Shown here one piece after another: positions 24,623 through 34,207 of a stretch of DNA of 64,000 nt (the first letter of the stretch is position 1; each line of letters starts with the position of its first letter). The DNA lies in the NCBI RefSeq assembly GCF_039729145.1, contig NZ_CP155793.1, positions 1,674,001 through 1,738,000 of the forward strand. The letters are read 5' to 3'. The notes under the pieces were generated by a model. That model searched no databases. It saw only the letters and a program-made list of their open reading frames with translations, and was not told the DNA's origin. Source of the DNA: Microbacterium sp. SY138. Lineage in GTDB: Bacteria; Actinomycetota; Actinomycetes; Actinomycetales; Microbacteriaceae. Made by a program: the position numbers and the translations under genes.

Positions 24623-27349
24623 TCAGCTTTCGCCGCCCGCGTTGCCGCTGGTTCCGGCGTTCACATCGTGCAGGCTGTACTTCTGGATGGCCTGCGCGGC
24701 GAGAGAACGGTCGACGACCCCGTCTTCGGCGAGCGACTGCAGCGTGCGGACGACGATCGACGGGCCGTCGATCTTGAAGAAGCGACGAGCCGCGGCCCGC
24801 GTGTCGGAGAAGCCGAAGCCGTCGGCACCGAGCGTGGCGAAGCGGTTCGGCACCCACGGGCGGATCTGGTCCTGCACAGCGTGCATGAAGTCGCTGACCG
24901 CGACGACCGGACCCTCGGCACCCTGCAGCTTCTGGGTGAGGTACGCGGTGCGGGGCTCTTCCTCCGGGTGCAGGAAGTTGTGCTCGTCGGCGGCGAGGCC
25001 GTCGCGGCGAAGCTCGGTCCAGGACGTGACCGACCAGACGTCGGCGATCACACCCCAGTCGTTCTTCAGCAGCTGCTGAGCCTCGAGTGCCCAGGGAAGA
25101 CCGACGCCCGACGCGAAGAGCTGGGCGCGGGGGCCCTCGCCCTCGCCGACCGAAACGCGGTGGATGCCGCGCACGATGCCGTCGACGTCCACGTTCTCCG
25201 GCTCCGCCGGCATGACCATCGGCTCGTTGTAGAGCGTGATGTAGTACATGACGTTGGGGTCTTCGTGGTTGCCGCCGTACATGCGCTCGAGACCGGAGCG
25301 CATGATGTGCGCGATCTCGTAGCCGTAGGCCGGGTCGTACGAGACCGTCGCCGGGTTCGTGGCGGCGAGCAGGTGCGAGTGGCCGTCTGCGTGCTGCAGG
25401 CCCTCACCCGTGAGGGTGGTGCGACCTGCCGTGGCGCCCATGATGAACCCGCGGGCCATCTGGTCGCCGGCCGCCCACTGGGCGTCGCCGGTGCGCTGGA
25501 ATCCGAACATCGAGTAGAAGAGGTAGATCGGGATCAGCGGCTCGCCGTGCGTGGCGTAGGAGGTGCCGGCCGCGGTGAACGCCGCGAGGGCACCCGCCTC
25601 GTTGATGCCGACGTGCACGATCTGGCCCTGCGGGCTCTCCTTGTAGGCGAGGAGGAGCTCGCGGTCGACCGACGTGTAGTGCTGGCCGTTGGGGTTGTAG
25701 ATCTTCGCCGACGGGAAGTAGGCGTCCATTCCGAACGTGCGGGCCTCGTCCGGGATGATCGGGACGATGCGGTGGCCGAAGTCCTTCGAGCGCAGCAGGT
25801 CCTTCAGCAGGCGGACGAACGCCATGGTCGTGGCGATCTCCTGCGTGCCGGAGCCCTTCTTGGGCAGGGCGTACGCCGAGTCGTCCGGCAGCGACAGTCC
25901 GACGTGGGTGGAACGGCGCTCCGGCAGGTAGCCGCCGAGAGCCTGACGACGCTCGAGCATGTACTGGATCGTCTCGTCCTGGGGGCCCGGGTTGTAGTAC
26001 GGGGGCAGGTAGGGGTTCTCCTCGAGCTGCGCATCCGTGATCGGGATGTGCATCGCGTCGCGGAAAGTCTTGAGATTGTCCAGCGTCATCTTCTTCATCT
26101 GGTGGGTCGCGTTGCGGCCCTCGAAGTGCGGACCGAGGCCGTAGCCCTTGACGGTCTTCGCGAGGATGACGGTGGGCTTGCCCTTGTGCTCGGTCGCTGC
26201 CTTGAACGCGGCGTAGACCTTGCGGTAGTCGTGGCCACCGCGCTTGAGGTTCCAGATGTCCTCGTCGGAGTAGTCCTTGACGAGAGCCGCGGCGCGCTCG
26301 TCGCGTCCGAAGAAGTGCTCGCGCACGTAAGCGCCGGACTCGGCCTTGTACGTCTGGTAGTCGCCGTCGGGGGTGACGTTCATCAGGTTGAGCAGTGCGC
26401 CCTCGGTGTCGCGGGCGAGCAGGTCGTCCCATTCGCGACCCCAGACGACCTTGATGACGTTCCAGCCCGCACCGCGGAAGAACGACTCGAGCTCCTGGAT
26501 GATCTTGCCGTTGCCGCGGACCGGGCCGTCGAGGCGCTGCAGGTTGCAGTTGACGATGAAGGTGAGGTTGTCGAGGCCCTCGTTGGCGGCGACCTGCAGC
26601 TGGCCGCGGCTCTCGACCTCGTCCATCTCGCCGTCGCCGAGGAAAGCCCAGACGTGCGACTGCGAGGTGTCCTTGATGCCGCGGTTCTCGAGGTACTTGT
26701 TCGACATCGCCTGGTAGATGGCGTTGATCGGCCCGAGCCCCATCGACACGGTCGGGAACTGCCAGTACTCCGGCATCAGACGCGGATGCGGGTACGACGG
26801 GATGCCGTTCGGGGCGTGCGACTTCTCCTGGCGGAAGCCGTCGAGCTGGTCTTCGCTCAGACGTCCCTCGAGGTACGAGCGGGCGTAGGTGCCGGGCGAG
26901 GCATGACCCTGGATGAAGATCTGGTCGGCGCCGCCGGGGTTGTCGGCACCCTTGAAGAAGTGGTTGAAGCCGACCTCGTACAGCGCGGCCGACGACGCAT
27001 ACGTCGAGATGTGTCCGCCGACGCCGATGCCGGGGCGCTGCGCGCGGTGCACGGTGATCGCGGCGTTCCAGCGGATCCATGCACGGTAGCGACGCTCGAC
27101 CTCTTCGTCGCCGGGGAACTCGGGCTCGTTCTCCGAGGCGATGGTGTTGATGTAGTCCGTCGTCGGGACCATCGGCACGCCCAGGTGCAGCTCCTTCGAG
27201 CGCTTGAGCAGGCTGAGCATGATCTCGCGGCCGCGGCCGTGGCCCTTGGCATCCACCAGCTCATCGAGGGACTGCTGCCACTCGCCGGTCTCCTCCGGAT
27301 CGCTGTCGAGGGGGCCCTGGGAGTACGGATCCTGGTCGTGCACGGTCAC
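24623..27349 (-). CDS. aceE: Pyruvate dehydrogenase E1, homodimeric
   Basis: 908 residues, normal for the single-chain E1p. The TPP-binding motif is [16 protein letters not shown]...VNCNLQ (GDG...N). Other landmarks are [40 protein letters not shown] and the C-terminal PFGFSDTR-like [16 protein letters not shown]. It decarboxylates pyruvate and passes the acetyl group to the lipoyl E2. I chose the GTG at 27349, seven bases after AAAGG; the open frame also allows a TTG at 27367. E2 and E3 lie 28 kb away (55847-59087). Confidence 0.96.
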   Translation of the reverse strand: MTVHDQDPYSQGPLDSDPEETGEWQQSLDELVDAKGHGRGREIMLSLLKRSKELHLGVPMVPTTDYINTIASENEPEFPGDEEVERRYRAWIRWNAAITVHRAQRPGIGVGGHISTYASSAALYEVGFNHFFKGADNPGGADQIFIQGHASPGTYARSYLEGRLSEDQLDGFRQEKSHAPNGIPSYPHPRLMPEYWQFPTVSMGLGPINAIYQAMSNKYLENRGIKDTSQSHVWAFLGDGEMDEVESRGQLQVAANEGLDNLTFIVNCNLQRLDGPVRGNGKIIQELESFFRGAGWNVIKVVWGREWDDLLARDTEGALLNLMNVTPDGDYQTYKAESGAYVREHFFGRDERAAALVKDYSDEDIWNLKRGGHDYRKVYAAFKAATEHKGKPTVILAKTVKGYGLGPHFEGRNATHQMKKMTLDNLKTFRDAMHIPITDAQLEENPYLPPYYNPGPQDETIQYMLERRQALGGYLPERRSTHVGLSLPDDSAYALPKKGSGTQEIATTMAFVRLLKDLLRSKDFGHRIVPIIPDEARTFGMDAYFPSAKIYNPNGQHYTSVDRELLLAYKESPQGQIVHVGINEAGALAAFTAAGTSYATHGEPLIPIYLFYSMFGFQRTGDAQWAAGDQMARGFIMGATAGRTTLTGEGLQHADGHSHLLAATNPATVSYDPAYGYEIAHIMRSGLERMYGGNHEDPNVMYYITLYNEPMVMPAEPENVDVDGIVRGIHRVSVGEGEGPRAQLFASGVGLPWALEAQQLLKNDWGVIADVWSVTSWTELRRDGLAADEHNFLHPEEEPRTAYLTQKLQGAEGPVVAVSDFMHAVQDQIRPWVPNRFATLGADGFGFSDTRAAARRFFKIDGPSIVVRTLQSLAEDGVVDRSLAAQAIQKYSLHDVNAGTSGNAGGES

Positions 27350-27502
27350 GGGGGAACCTTTCGTCAAGCTGGCAGGTCATGCCAAGGAAACGGGAAGCGA
27401 CACGGGCAGCCTTGTCAGCTGTGCACAACGCGCGCCGGATTCAGCCTATCCCTCTTCTACGACACCGGTGCGCATCGGGCTCCCGATAGACTGACGACAC
27501 CA

Positions 27503-27575
27503 GGGCCTTTAGCTCAGCTGGTAGAGCGCCACGTTTACACCGTGGATGTCGTCGGTTCGATCCCGGCAGGGCCCA
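27503..27575 (+). tRNA. tRNA-Val (anticodon TAC)
   Basis: 73 bases folding as a cloverleaf: acceptor GGGCCTT with AGGGCCC, D stem GCTC/GAGC, anticodon stem CCACG/CGTGG around loop TTTACAC giving anticodon TAC (reads GTA/GTG), and T stem GTCGG/CCGGC with TTCGATC. The CCA end is not encoded. Confidence 0.96.
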
Positions 27576-27626
27576 CCCCAGATCGCGAGCTCCATCCTGT
27601 CGCCGCGGCGATGACAGGATGGGAAC

Positions 27627-28232
27627 ATGACCCCGTCGAGGAAGAGCGCACTCGTGCGTGGGTTCTCCTCGGCGTCGCTCGCGACGTTCGCGGCGCTGGC
27701 CGGCCACGTGACCGGCGGCGGACAGATGCCGGGCCCGTTGGGCATCCTGGTGCCCTGGATCTTCTCCCTCATGGTCTGCGTGCTCCTCGCGGGCCGGAAG
27801 CTCTCGGTGATCCGATCGAGCATCTCCATCGCGATCAGCCAACTCCTGTTCCACCTCCTGTTCGTCCTGGGCACGATCGAGCCCTCGGGGCGGTCCCTCG
27901 GTCACGTACACGGCACTGCCATGGTTCTGCCCGGTGCTTCCGGCACGACGGAGTTGGTCGTCGCCGACGGGACCATGTGGATCGGACACCTGTCGGCGGC
28001 GATCGTGACGGTCGCCGCCGCGCATCGCGGTGAGCGGATGCTGCTCGCGCTGCGAGACCTCGCGATTCGGGTGGTCCTCTGGGTGCGTCGTCGGTTGGCA
28101 GCGGCGTTGGGCGCCCCCGCGATGCTCGACCTGCGCGAACCCGGCGTCTCGCCGCGTGGTCGTCGTCTGCGTGAGTCGTCGACACTCGCGAGTCTGCGGG
28201 GGCGGGCTCCGCCGGCACACGGCGTGAGCTGA
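27627..28232 (+). CDS. Hypothetical multi-pass membrane protein
   Basis: 201 residues. Four hydrophobic segments at about 15-30, 38-56, 66-84 and 118-133, then a basic cytoplasmic tail. Histidines fall in or beside helices (GHVTGGG, LLFHLLF, GHVHG, WIGHLSAA), a pattern often seen in copper- or heme-linked membrane proteins. The next gene is a PepSY membrane protein, which also suggests metal handling. No family name can be given. It ends before two hairpins. Confidence 0.7.
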   Translation: MTPSRKSALVRGFSSASLATFAALAGHVTGGGQMPGPLGILVPWIFSLMVCVLLAGRKLSVIRSSISIAISQLLFHLLFVLGTIEPSGRSLGHVHGTAMVLPGASGTTELVVADGTMWIGHLSAAIVTVAAAHRGERMLLALRDLAIRVVLWVRRRLAAALGAPAMLDLREPGVSPRGRRLRESSTLASLRGRAPPAHGVS

Positions 28233-28236
28233 TCCG

Positions 28237-28293
28237 CACCGGCTCGTCTGCGGCCGGTGTGTTCCCGCTCTGGGCGCCACGCGCGCCCAGAGC
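28237..28293 (+). terminator. Tandem hairpins after the membrane protein gene
   Basis: CACCGGC/GCCGGTG (28237-28259) and GCTCTGGGCGC/GCGCCCAGAGC (28267-28293) are two perfect stems just past the stop. No T tract, so termination is probable but not certain. Confidence 0.55.
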
Positions 28294-28398
28294 CTCCTGA
28301 ACGACCGTCGGTGTCGTCCGTCTGCGCCCGGGGCATTCCCTTCTCCCGGGTGTGCACGACGATCCATCGGCGACCCCTCACATCCGGAGAGCACCACC

Positions 28399-29829
28399 AT
28401 GACCCTCACATCGTCCGAATCCGCCCCACACTCCCCGCCCTCCCCACCCGCCACGTCCCGTCGACGCGGATGGTTCGTCCCTCTGCTGCTCCGTCTGCAC
28501 TTCTACGCGGGCATCCTCGTCGGGCCGTTCATCCTCATCGCTGCCGTCAGCGGCGCCCTGTACGCGCTGACCCCGCAGTTGGAACAGGCCGTCTACGCGG
28601 AGCAGTTGCGTGCACCCGACACGCAGACATCACTCACCCTCGCGGAGCAGATCGAGGCCGCCGCCGACTACCGTGGCGACCCCTCCGGACTCCTCGCTGT
28701 GCGGCCCGCACCCGAACCCGGCGACACCACACGGATCATGTACGCCGAGGACGGGCTGGGACCGAGCGAATCCAGGGCCGTGTTCGTCGATCCCGGAACC
28801 GGAGAGATCCGCGGCGATCTAGTCGTCTACGGCACCAGCGGCGCGACGCCGCTCCGCACCTGGATCAGCAATCTCCACCGCAACCTCCACCTGGGAGACG
28901 CCGGACGTCTCTACAGCGAACTCGCCGCCTCCTGGCTCGGGATCGTGGTCGTGGCGGGTCTGGGGCTGTGGATCGTCCGCATCCGGAAGTCTCGGGTGAA
29001 GAGGGACCTCCTTCGCCCGAACCTCGCCCACAAGGGTTACCGCGGGATGCTGGGCTGGCACACGAGCATCGGGATCTGGGTCATCCTCGGTGCGCTCTTC
29101 CTCTCCGCCACCGGAATCACCTGGTCGCAGTATGCCGGGAACAACGTCAGCAGCCTTCGCGCCGCACTCGACTGGGGCACGCCCTCGATCGACACCAGCC
29201 TCGACGGCGGCACCGCGTCAGCGGACGAGCACGCCGGCCACAACGGCGCGATGACCGCACCGACCGGCGCCGCCAATCCTGCTACCTTCGACGCGATCCT
29301 CGCGATCGCGCAAGAAGAGAACGTCAACACGGGGCAGGTCGAGATCAGACCGCCGACAGAGCCCGGCACGGCATGGGCGATCCGCGAGATCAAGAGCAGC
29401 TTCCCCACGGAAGGCGACTCCCTCGCGATCAACGGGATCACCATGCAGGTCGTCGACCGGATCGACTTCGCGGACCTCCCGCTCGCGGCGAAGCTCGCCA
29501 GCTGGGGGATCAACCTGCACATGGGGGTCATGTTCGGACTCGTCAACCAGCTCGTGCTGTTCGTCGTCGCGGTCGGACTCGCCGCGATGGTCGTGCTCGG
29601 TTATCTCCTGTGGTGGAAACGGAGGCCGCCGCGTGTCACGGGCCCCGTCGTCGGGGCCCCACCCCGCCGCGTGCTGCCGACGGCACCGTGGTGGGGGATC
29701 GGAGCGGTGGGAGTCGCCGCCGTTCTCATCGGCTTCTGGCTTCCGCTCGTCGGATGGACACTCCTCGGCTTCGTGATCCTCGACACGGTCATCGGCGTCA
29801 CGCGTTCGCGAGGCACGAAGGGCGGGTGA
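28399..29829 (+). CDS. PepSY-associated TM domain protein
   Basis: 476 residues of the PiuB/FecR-region type. Helix 1 (about 38-60) is preceded by LLRLHFYAGILVGPFILIAAVSGALYA, the standard opening with its conserved His. A periplasmic PepSY domain follows, then helix pairs at about 175-195 (IVVVAGLGLWIV), 215-240 (GWHTSIGIWVILGALFLSATGITWS) and two more after a second PepSY-like stretch (INLHMGVMFGLVNQLVLFVVAVGLAAMVVLGYLLWWKRRP). The paired His suggest heme or metal binding; relatives act in iron or copper acquisition. Intergenic hairpin follows. Confidence 0.88.
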   Translation: MTLTSSESAPHSPPSPPATSRRRGWFVPLLLRLHFYAGILVGPFILIAAVSGALYALTPQLEQAVYAEQLRAPDTQTSLTLAEQIEAAADYRGDPSGLLAVRPAPEPGDTTRIMYAEDGLGPSESRAVFVDPGTGEIRGDLVVYGTSGATPLRTWISNLHRNLHLGDAGRLYSELAASWLGIVVVAGLGLWIVRIRKSRVKRDLLRPNLAHKGYRGMLGWHTSIGIWVILGALFLSATGITWSQYAGNNVSSLRAALDWGTPSIDTSLDGGTASADEHAGHNGAMTAPTGAANPATFDAILAIAQEENVNTGQVEIRPPTEPGTAWAIREIKSSFPTEGDSLAINGITMQVVDRIDFADLPLAAKLASWGINLHMGVMFGLVNQLVLFVVAVGLAAMVVLGYLLWWKRRPPRVTGPVVGAPPRRVLPTAPWWGIGAVGVAAVLIGFWLPLVGWTLLGFVILDTVIGVTRSRGTKGG

Positions 29830-29843
29830 AGGCAGCCTATGAG

Positions 29844-29886
29844 CGGCGAGGCGACCGTCCGAAAGCCCCTGGCGGTCGCCTCGCCG
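29844..29886 (+). terminator. Long hairpin after the PepSY gene
   Basis: CGGCGAGGCGACCG (29844-29857) and CGGTCGCCTCGCCG (29873-29886) are perfect 14-bp arms with a 15-base loop between two same-strand genes. Confidence 0.6.
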
Positions 29887-29904
29887 CAGACCTATGCTCC
29901 CCGC

Positions 29905-30462
29905 ATGGGACTTCTGACCTTCAGCATCAACGTCACCCTCGACGGCTGCGTCGATCATCGTGAGGGGATCGCCGACGACGAGACCCACGCCCACTTCACG
30001 CGACTGCTGCAGGAATCCGGTGCGATGCTCTGGGGCCGGACCACCTACGAGATGATGGAGGACGCCTGGCCGGCGGTCGCCCGCGGCGAGGTGGACGCTC
30101 CACGCGCGCTGTACGACTGGGCGGTCGCGCTGGACGCGAAGCCGAAGTATGTGGTCTCGTCCACGCGCGAGGACTTCCCCTGGGCCCACAGCCATCGTCT
30201 CGTCGGAGACCTGCGCACGAGCGTGCAGAGACTCAAGGACGACACCCCCGATGGTGTCCTGCTCGGCAGCGGGATGCTGGCGAGCGCGCTCGATCGCCTG
30301 GACCTGATCGACGAGTACCGGTTCCTCGTGCACCCCCGGATCGTGGGTCACGGCCCGACCCTCTATCAGGACGGACTGCCAGGAACACGCCGTCTCGAGC
30401 TGATCTCCGCCACACCGCTTCGCAGCGGGGTCATCGCGACGCACTATCGGCGGGCCCGCTGA
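29905..30462 (+). CDS. Dihydrofolate reductase-family (RibD C-terminal) protein
   Basis: 185 residues from the ATG at 29905, just after the hairpin. MGLLTFSINVTLDGCVDH, MLWGRTTYEMM, PKYVVSSTRED and GVLLGSGMLASAL are the RibD_C/DHFR-like NADPH-binding pattern, with LVHPRIVGHGPTLY near the end. Such stand-alone proteins reduce unknown substrates and are not needed for riboflavin synthesis. Earlier in-frame ATGs fall in the preceding hairpin region. Confidence 0.88.
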   Translation: MGLLTFSINVTLDGCVDHREGIADDETHAHFTRLLQESGAMLWGRTTYEMMEDAWPAVARGEVDAPRALYDWAVALDAKPKYVVSSTREDFPWAHSHRLVGDLRTSVQRLKDDTPDGVLLGSGMLASALDRLDLIDEYRFLVHPRIVGHGPTLYQDGLPGTRRLELISATPLRSGVIATHYRRAR

Positions 30463-30544
30463 GACCTGACCTCCGGGGAGCGAGGCGGCGCGTACGCTGG
30501 ACCGCACGACACGATTCGGCGATCGGACAGGGGAGTTTTCACAC

Positions 30545-31432
30545 ATGGCGGGACGTATCGTCATCAGCGGGGCATCGGGCCTCATCGGCACCGCACTCGC
30601 CGCATCGCTCCGCGCGGATGGGATCGAAGTCACCGCTCTGGTCCGTCGGATCCCGCGATCGGAGGACGAGGCGCAATGGGCGCCGGGGGAGAGCGCACTC
30701 GACCCCGAGGTTCTGACGGGCGCAGACGCGGTCGTCGCCCTCGGCGGAGCCAGCGTGGGACGGCTGCCCTGGACACGCGGCTATCGTCGGGAGCTCGTCG
30801 ACTCGCGGCTCCAGGCGACGCGTACCCTGACCACCGCGCTTCGGGCACTGCGCTCCGACGCCCCGGCGCTCGTCTCGGCATCCGCCGTCGGGTACTACGG
30901 CTCCGCCCCCGGTGAGATCCTCACCGAGGACTCGGCCGCAGGGCAGACCTTCCTGGCCGATCTGACCGTGCGGTGGGAAGCCGAAGCGCGACGCGCGGAA
31001 GACCACACCCGGGTCGCCCTGCTCCGTACCGCGCCGGTGGTGCACAGACGCGGAGTCCTCAAGCCCCTCATCCAACTGACCCGATTCGGCGTCTCCGGGC
31101 CGTTGGGCCGCGGCACGCAGATCTGGCCGTGGATCTCGCTCGATGACGAGGTGCGGGCGATCCGCCACATCGTGGACGCCAAGATCGTGGGTCCGGTGAA
31201 CCTCACCGGACCCACTCCGGCCTCCGCGAACGACATCGGTCGTGCGCTCGCCGCGCGGATGCATCGGCCGTTCTGGCTGCCCGCGCCGGCCTGGGCGCTG
31301 CGCTGGGCTCTCGGGGACGCTGCGGAATCGCTGTTGCTCCCCGACGCCGATGTCCGTCCGCAGGTACTGGAGCGGTCCGGATTCCGGTTCACACACGCGA
31401 CTGCGGCGGAGGCTGTCGCCGCCGCGCTGTGA
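30545..31432 (+). CDS. TIGR01777-family SDR (YfcH-like)
   Basis: 295 residues. The nucleotide-binding motif is GASGLIGTAL, VVALGGASV follows, and VSASAVGYYGSAPGEILTEDSAAG holds the family's Tyr-Tyr-Gly segment. A C-terminal DUF1731-like part (RPFWLPAPAWALRWALGDAAE...RSGFRFTH) completes it. NAD(P)-binding epimerase-like with unknown substrate. GGGGAG precedes the ATG. Confidence 0.92.
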   Translation: MAGRIVISGASGLIGTALAASLRADGIEVTALVRRIPRSEDEAQWAPGESALDPEVLTGADAVVALGGASVGRLPWTRGYRRELVDSRLQATRTLTTALRALRSDAPALVSASAVGYYGSAPGEILTEDSAAGQTFLADLTVRWEAEARRAEDHTRVALLRTAPVVHRRGVLKPLIQLTRFGVSGPLGRGTQIWPWISLDDEVRAIRHIVDAKIVGPVNLTGPTPASANDIGRALAARMHRPFWLPAPAWALRWALGDAAESLLLPDADVRPQVLERSGFRFTHATAAEAVAAAL

Positions 31433-31506
31433 CGTCGTCGAGCGGGACGGCATTCTTCCGGTGAGACCCCTCCCGGATCGGGGTGCCGCACTGCAAGACT
31501 GTGCGC

Positions 31507-32460
31507 ATGGAGATCATCGAGAACTCGAAGCTCACGGTCGTCGGTGCGGGAAGCGTGGGATCTAGTGTCGCCTATGCGGCACTGATCCGTGGCTCTGCCC
31601 GGCACGTCGCGCTGTATGACATCGCGACCGAAAAGGTCGAGGCCGAGGTGCTCGACCTGGCCCACGGCACGCAGTTCACGGGCTCCAGCGACATCATCGG
31701 CGGCAGCGACATCTCCGTCGCGGCCGGTTCGCACGTCGTGGTGATCACGGCCGGGGCCAAGCAGAAGCCCGGCCAGACCCGCATCGAGCTCGCTGAGGTC
31801 AACGCGGGCATCATCCGCCGCATGATGCCCGATCTGCTCGAAGTCGCACCGAACGCCATCTACGTGATCGTCACGAATCCCTGCGACGTGCTGACGGTGA
31901 TCGCACAGGAGGAGACGGGGCTTCCGCCGGAGCGGATCTTCGCCTCGGGAACCGTGCTCGACACGTCGAGGCTGCGGTGGAAGCTCGGTGAGCGCGCCGG
32001 AGTGTCGACCGCCAGCGTGCACGCCCACATCATCGGCGAGCACGGCGACACCGAATTCCCGCTCTGGTCCCGCGCGACGATCGGCACCGTGCCGATCCTG
32101 GAGTGGGAGACGCCGGGGCACCCGCGCTTCACGCTCGACGAGCTGCAGGAGATCGCGGTCGACGTGCGTGACGCCGCGTACAAGGTCATCCAGGGCAAGG
32201 GGGCCACGAACTATGCGATCGGCCTGTCGAGCGCGCGCATCGTCGAGGCGATCCTGAGCGACGAGCATGCGGTGATGCCGGTGAGCACGGTGCTGCGCGA
32301 CTTCCACGGGCTCGACGGTGTCGCCCTCTCGGTGCCGTCGATCGTGAGCGCGGCGGGTGCCGTGCCGATCCGGAACACATCGTTCTCCGACGGTGAGCTG
32401 GCGTTGCTGCGTCAGTCCGCCGACGCCCTCACCGCCGCGGCTGCCACCCTGCGTCCCTGA
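31507..32460 (+). CDS. ldh: L-lactate dehydrogenase
   Basis: 317 residues from the ATG at 31507. The NAD motif is VVGAGSVGSSVAY; TAGAKQKPGQTRIEL carries the substrate Gln and Arg that define lactate over malate specificity; VTNPCDVLT and the catalytic GEHGDTEF His follow, with TNYAIGLS near the end. It interconverts pyruvate and lactate with NADH. A bidirectional terminator follows. Confidence 0.95.
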   Translation: MEIIENSKLTVVGAGSVGSSVAYAALIRGSARHVALYDIATEKVEAEVLDLAHGTQFTGSSDIIGGSDISVAAGSHVVVITAGAKQKPGQTRIELAEVNAGIIRRMMPDLLEVAPNAIYVIVTNPCDVLTVIAQEETGLPPERIFASGTVLDTSRLRWKLGERAGVSTASVHAHIIGEHGDTEFPLWSRATIGTVPILEWETPGHPRFTLDELQEIAVDVRDAAYKVIQGKGATNYAIGLSSARIVEAILSDEHAVMPVSTVLRDFHGLDGVALSVPSIVSAAGAVPIRNTSFSDGELALLRQSADALTAAAATLRP

Positions 32461-32488
32461 GGGCGCCGGCTCGGAGGCCGACGCCCTC
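32459..32488. terminator. Bidirectional terminator after ldh
   Basis: GAGGGCG (32459-32465) and CGCCCTC (32482-32488) with an inner CCGGC/GCCG region form a hairpin between two convergent genes. Confidence 0.65.
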
Positions 32489-32493
32489 AGTTC

Positions 32494-33258
32494 TCAGCGA
32501 CCGTGCGGGTCGGTGCGATTCAGCGTCGCGACGACCTGGTCGTAGTCGCCGCGGGCTTCGCCGTAGCGGAGGAACTTGACCCGCTCGACCTGGATCTCGG
32601 TGGCGTCCGGCTGCGATTCGATCAGCATCATGACCTCGTCGATGAACTCGTCGAGCGGCATCGCCGACTCGTTTTCCTCGTGCCCGGGCATGAGCGGCGT
32701 GCGCACGGCCGGCGGCTCCAGCTCGAGCACCGACACGCTGCTCCTCTCGAGCTGCAGGCGCAGAGACTCGCTGAGCATGTGGATGGCGGCCTTGCTGGCG
32801 TTGTAGGTCGGGGTCACCCGGAGCGGGGCGAACGCGAGCCCGGAGGAGACCGTCATGATCGTCGCATCCGGCTGCGCGCCCAGGTGATCGATGAAAGCGG
32901 CGATGAGCCGGATGGGTCCGAGGACGTTCGTGGTCACCGTCTCCTCGGCGGTGGCGAGGAAGCCCGACGGGGTCGTCCAGTCCTCTGCCCGCATGACGCC
33001 GGCCATGGTGATGAGCACATTGAGATCAGGGTGCTCGGCGAGCACAGTACGGGCAGCGGCCTCGATGCTGCGCGCGTCGGCAGTGTCGATGCGGATCGTG
33101 TGGATGCCGGGGTGCGCGGTCGCGATGGCCGTGAGGCGGTCCTCGCGGCGTCCGCCCACGATCACGGTGTTGCCCCGATCGTGCAGGCGCAGCGCGAGGG
33201 CGAGGCCGATACCGCTCGTCGCTCCCGGGATGAAGATGGTGTTTCCGCTGATGTTCAT
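32494..33258 (-). CDS. SDR-family oxidoreductase
   Basis: 254 residues from the ATG at 33258. GATSGIG is the cofactor motif, VGGRREDRL suggests NADPH preference, ITMAGVM replaces NNAG, and SSGLAFAPLRVTPTYNASK holds Ser, Tyr and Lys. The sequence resembles DltE/SDR5-like short oxidoreductases. It diverges from an XRE regulator across a palindrome, a very common pairing in which the regulator controls the SDR. Confidence 0.87.
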   Translation of the reverse strand: MNISGNTIFIPGATSGIGLALALRLHDRGNTVIVGGRREDRLTAIATAHPGIHTIRIDTADARSIEAAARTVLAEHPDLNVLITMAGVMRAEDWTTPSGFLATAEETVTTNVLGPIRLIAAFIDHLGAQPDATIMTVSSGLAFAPLRVTPTYNASKAAIHMLSESLRLQLERSSVSVLELEPPAVRTPLMPGHEENESAMPLDEFIDEVMMLIESQPDATEIQVERVKFLRYGEARGDYDQVVATLNRTDPHGR

Positions 33259-33304
33259 GCGACCAGCCTCGGCTTCCTGGCACCGTCCATCCAGAGAGCG
33301 GACA

Positions 33305-33327
33305 TCCAGGGATCGGGGATCCCTGGA
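33305..33327. promoter_or_regulatory. Palindromic operator between SDR and XRE genes
   Basis: TCCAGGGATC-GGG-GATCCCTGGA is a perfect 10-bp inverted repeat. CATCCAG also occurs as a direct repeat at 33288-33294 and 33303-33309. The site sits between the divergent starts (33258 and 33359). Confidence 0.6.
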
Positions 33328-33358
33328 ACCGGGGTCGACAGCGGGGGATACTTCAGGG

Positions 33359-34195
33359 GTGGATCGTGATGCATTGGCCGAATTCCTCCTCCGTCGGCGG
33401 GAGGCGCTGAGGCCCGTTGACGTCGGGCTCCCGGCGGGGCCGCGACGACGCACCGCGGGACTGCGCAGGGAGGAGGTGGCGCAGTTGGCGACCATGTCGA
33501 CGGACTATTACGCCCGTCTGGAGCAGCGGCGTGGTCCGCAGCCGAGTGTGCAGATCCTCGCCGCGCTGGCCCGGGCTCTGCGCCTGACCGAGGACGAGCG
33601 CGACTACCTCTTCCGGCTCTGCGGCCACAGTGCCCCCGATCGTGCACACATCACGGAGTACGTGCGCCCCGGCATCCTCCGCGTGCTCGACCGACTGCAC
33701 GACACCCCGGCCTTCGTCGTCTCCGTCCTCGATGAAGTGTTGGTGCAGAACGATGCGTCCCGCGCGCTCGTGGGCGATGCGAGTGCACTCACCGGGCTCG
33801 ACCGCAGCGGCATCTACCGCTGGTTCGCGTATCCCGACGTCGAACGGCGTCGGTATCGCGAGGCCGATCACCCGCGACAGGCCCGCGCCCTGGTCGGGTC
33901 GCTGCGTGCCGCGCACGGCGTGATGGGCGCCCGATCCCGCGCCGGGGAGATCGTCGCAGAGCTGACCGCCCGGAGCCCGGAGTTCGTCGAGCTGTGGGAC
34001 GCCCACGTGGTGAGCCGTCGGTTCGAGCAGCACAAGGTGATGGTGCATCCGGAACTGGGCGAGATCGAGGTGGACTGTCAGGCGCTCTTCACCGAGGATG
34101 AATCGCACGCGTTGATCGTTCTCACCGCCGCACCCGGAAGCGAATCGGCGAGCAAGCTCGAGTTCCTGAGGGTGCTCGGCACGCAGAAGGTCTGA
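33359..34195 (+). CDS. XRE regulator with MmyB-like ligand domain
   Basis: 278 residues from the GTG at 33359. The helix-turn-helix is LRREEVAQLATMSTDYYARLEQRRGPQPSVQILAALARAL. From about residue 105 the MmyB-like ligand-binding domain follows (VLDRLHDTPAFVVSVLDEVLVQND, RWFAYPD). Such regulators usually repress an adjacent oxidoreductase until a small hydrophobic ligand binds. It diverges from an SDR gene with a palindrome between. The open frame extends far upstream on the opposite strand to the SDR without homology. Confidence 0.9.
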   Translation: MDRDALAEFLLRRREALRPVDVGLPAGPRRRTAGLRREEVAQLATMSTDYYARLEQRRGPQPSVQILAALARALRLTEDERDYLFRLCGHSAPDRAHITEYVRPGILRVLDRLHDTPAFVVSVLDEVLVQNDASRALVGDASALTGLDRSGIYRWFAYPDVERRRYREADHPRQARALVGSLRAAHGVMGARSRAGEIVAELTARSPEFVELWDAHVVSRRFEQHKVMVHPELGEIEVDCQALFTEDESHALIVLTAAPGSESASKLEFLRVLGTQKV

Positions 34196-34207
34196 CGCGA
34201 GCCTGCC

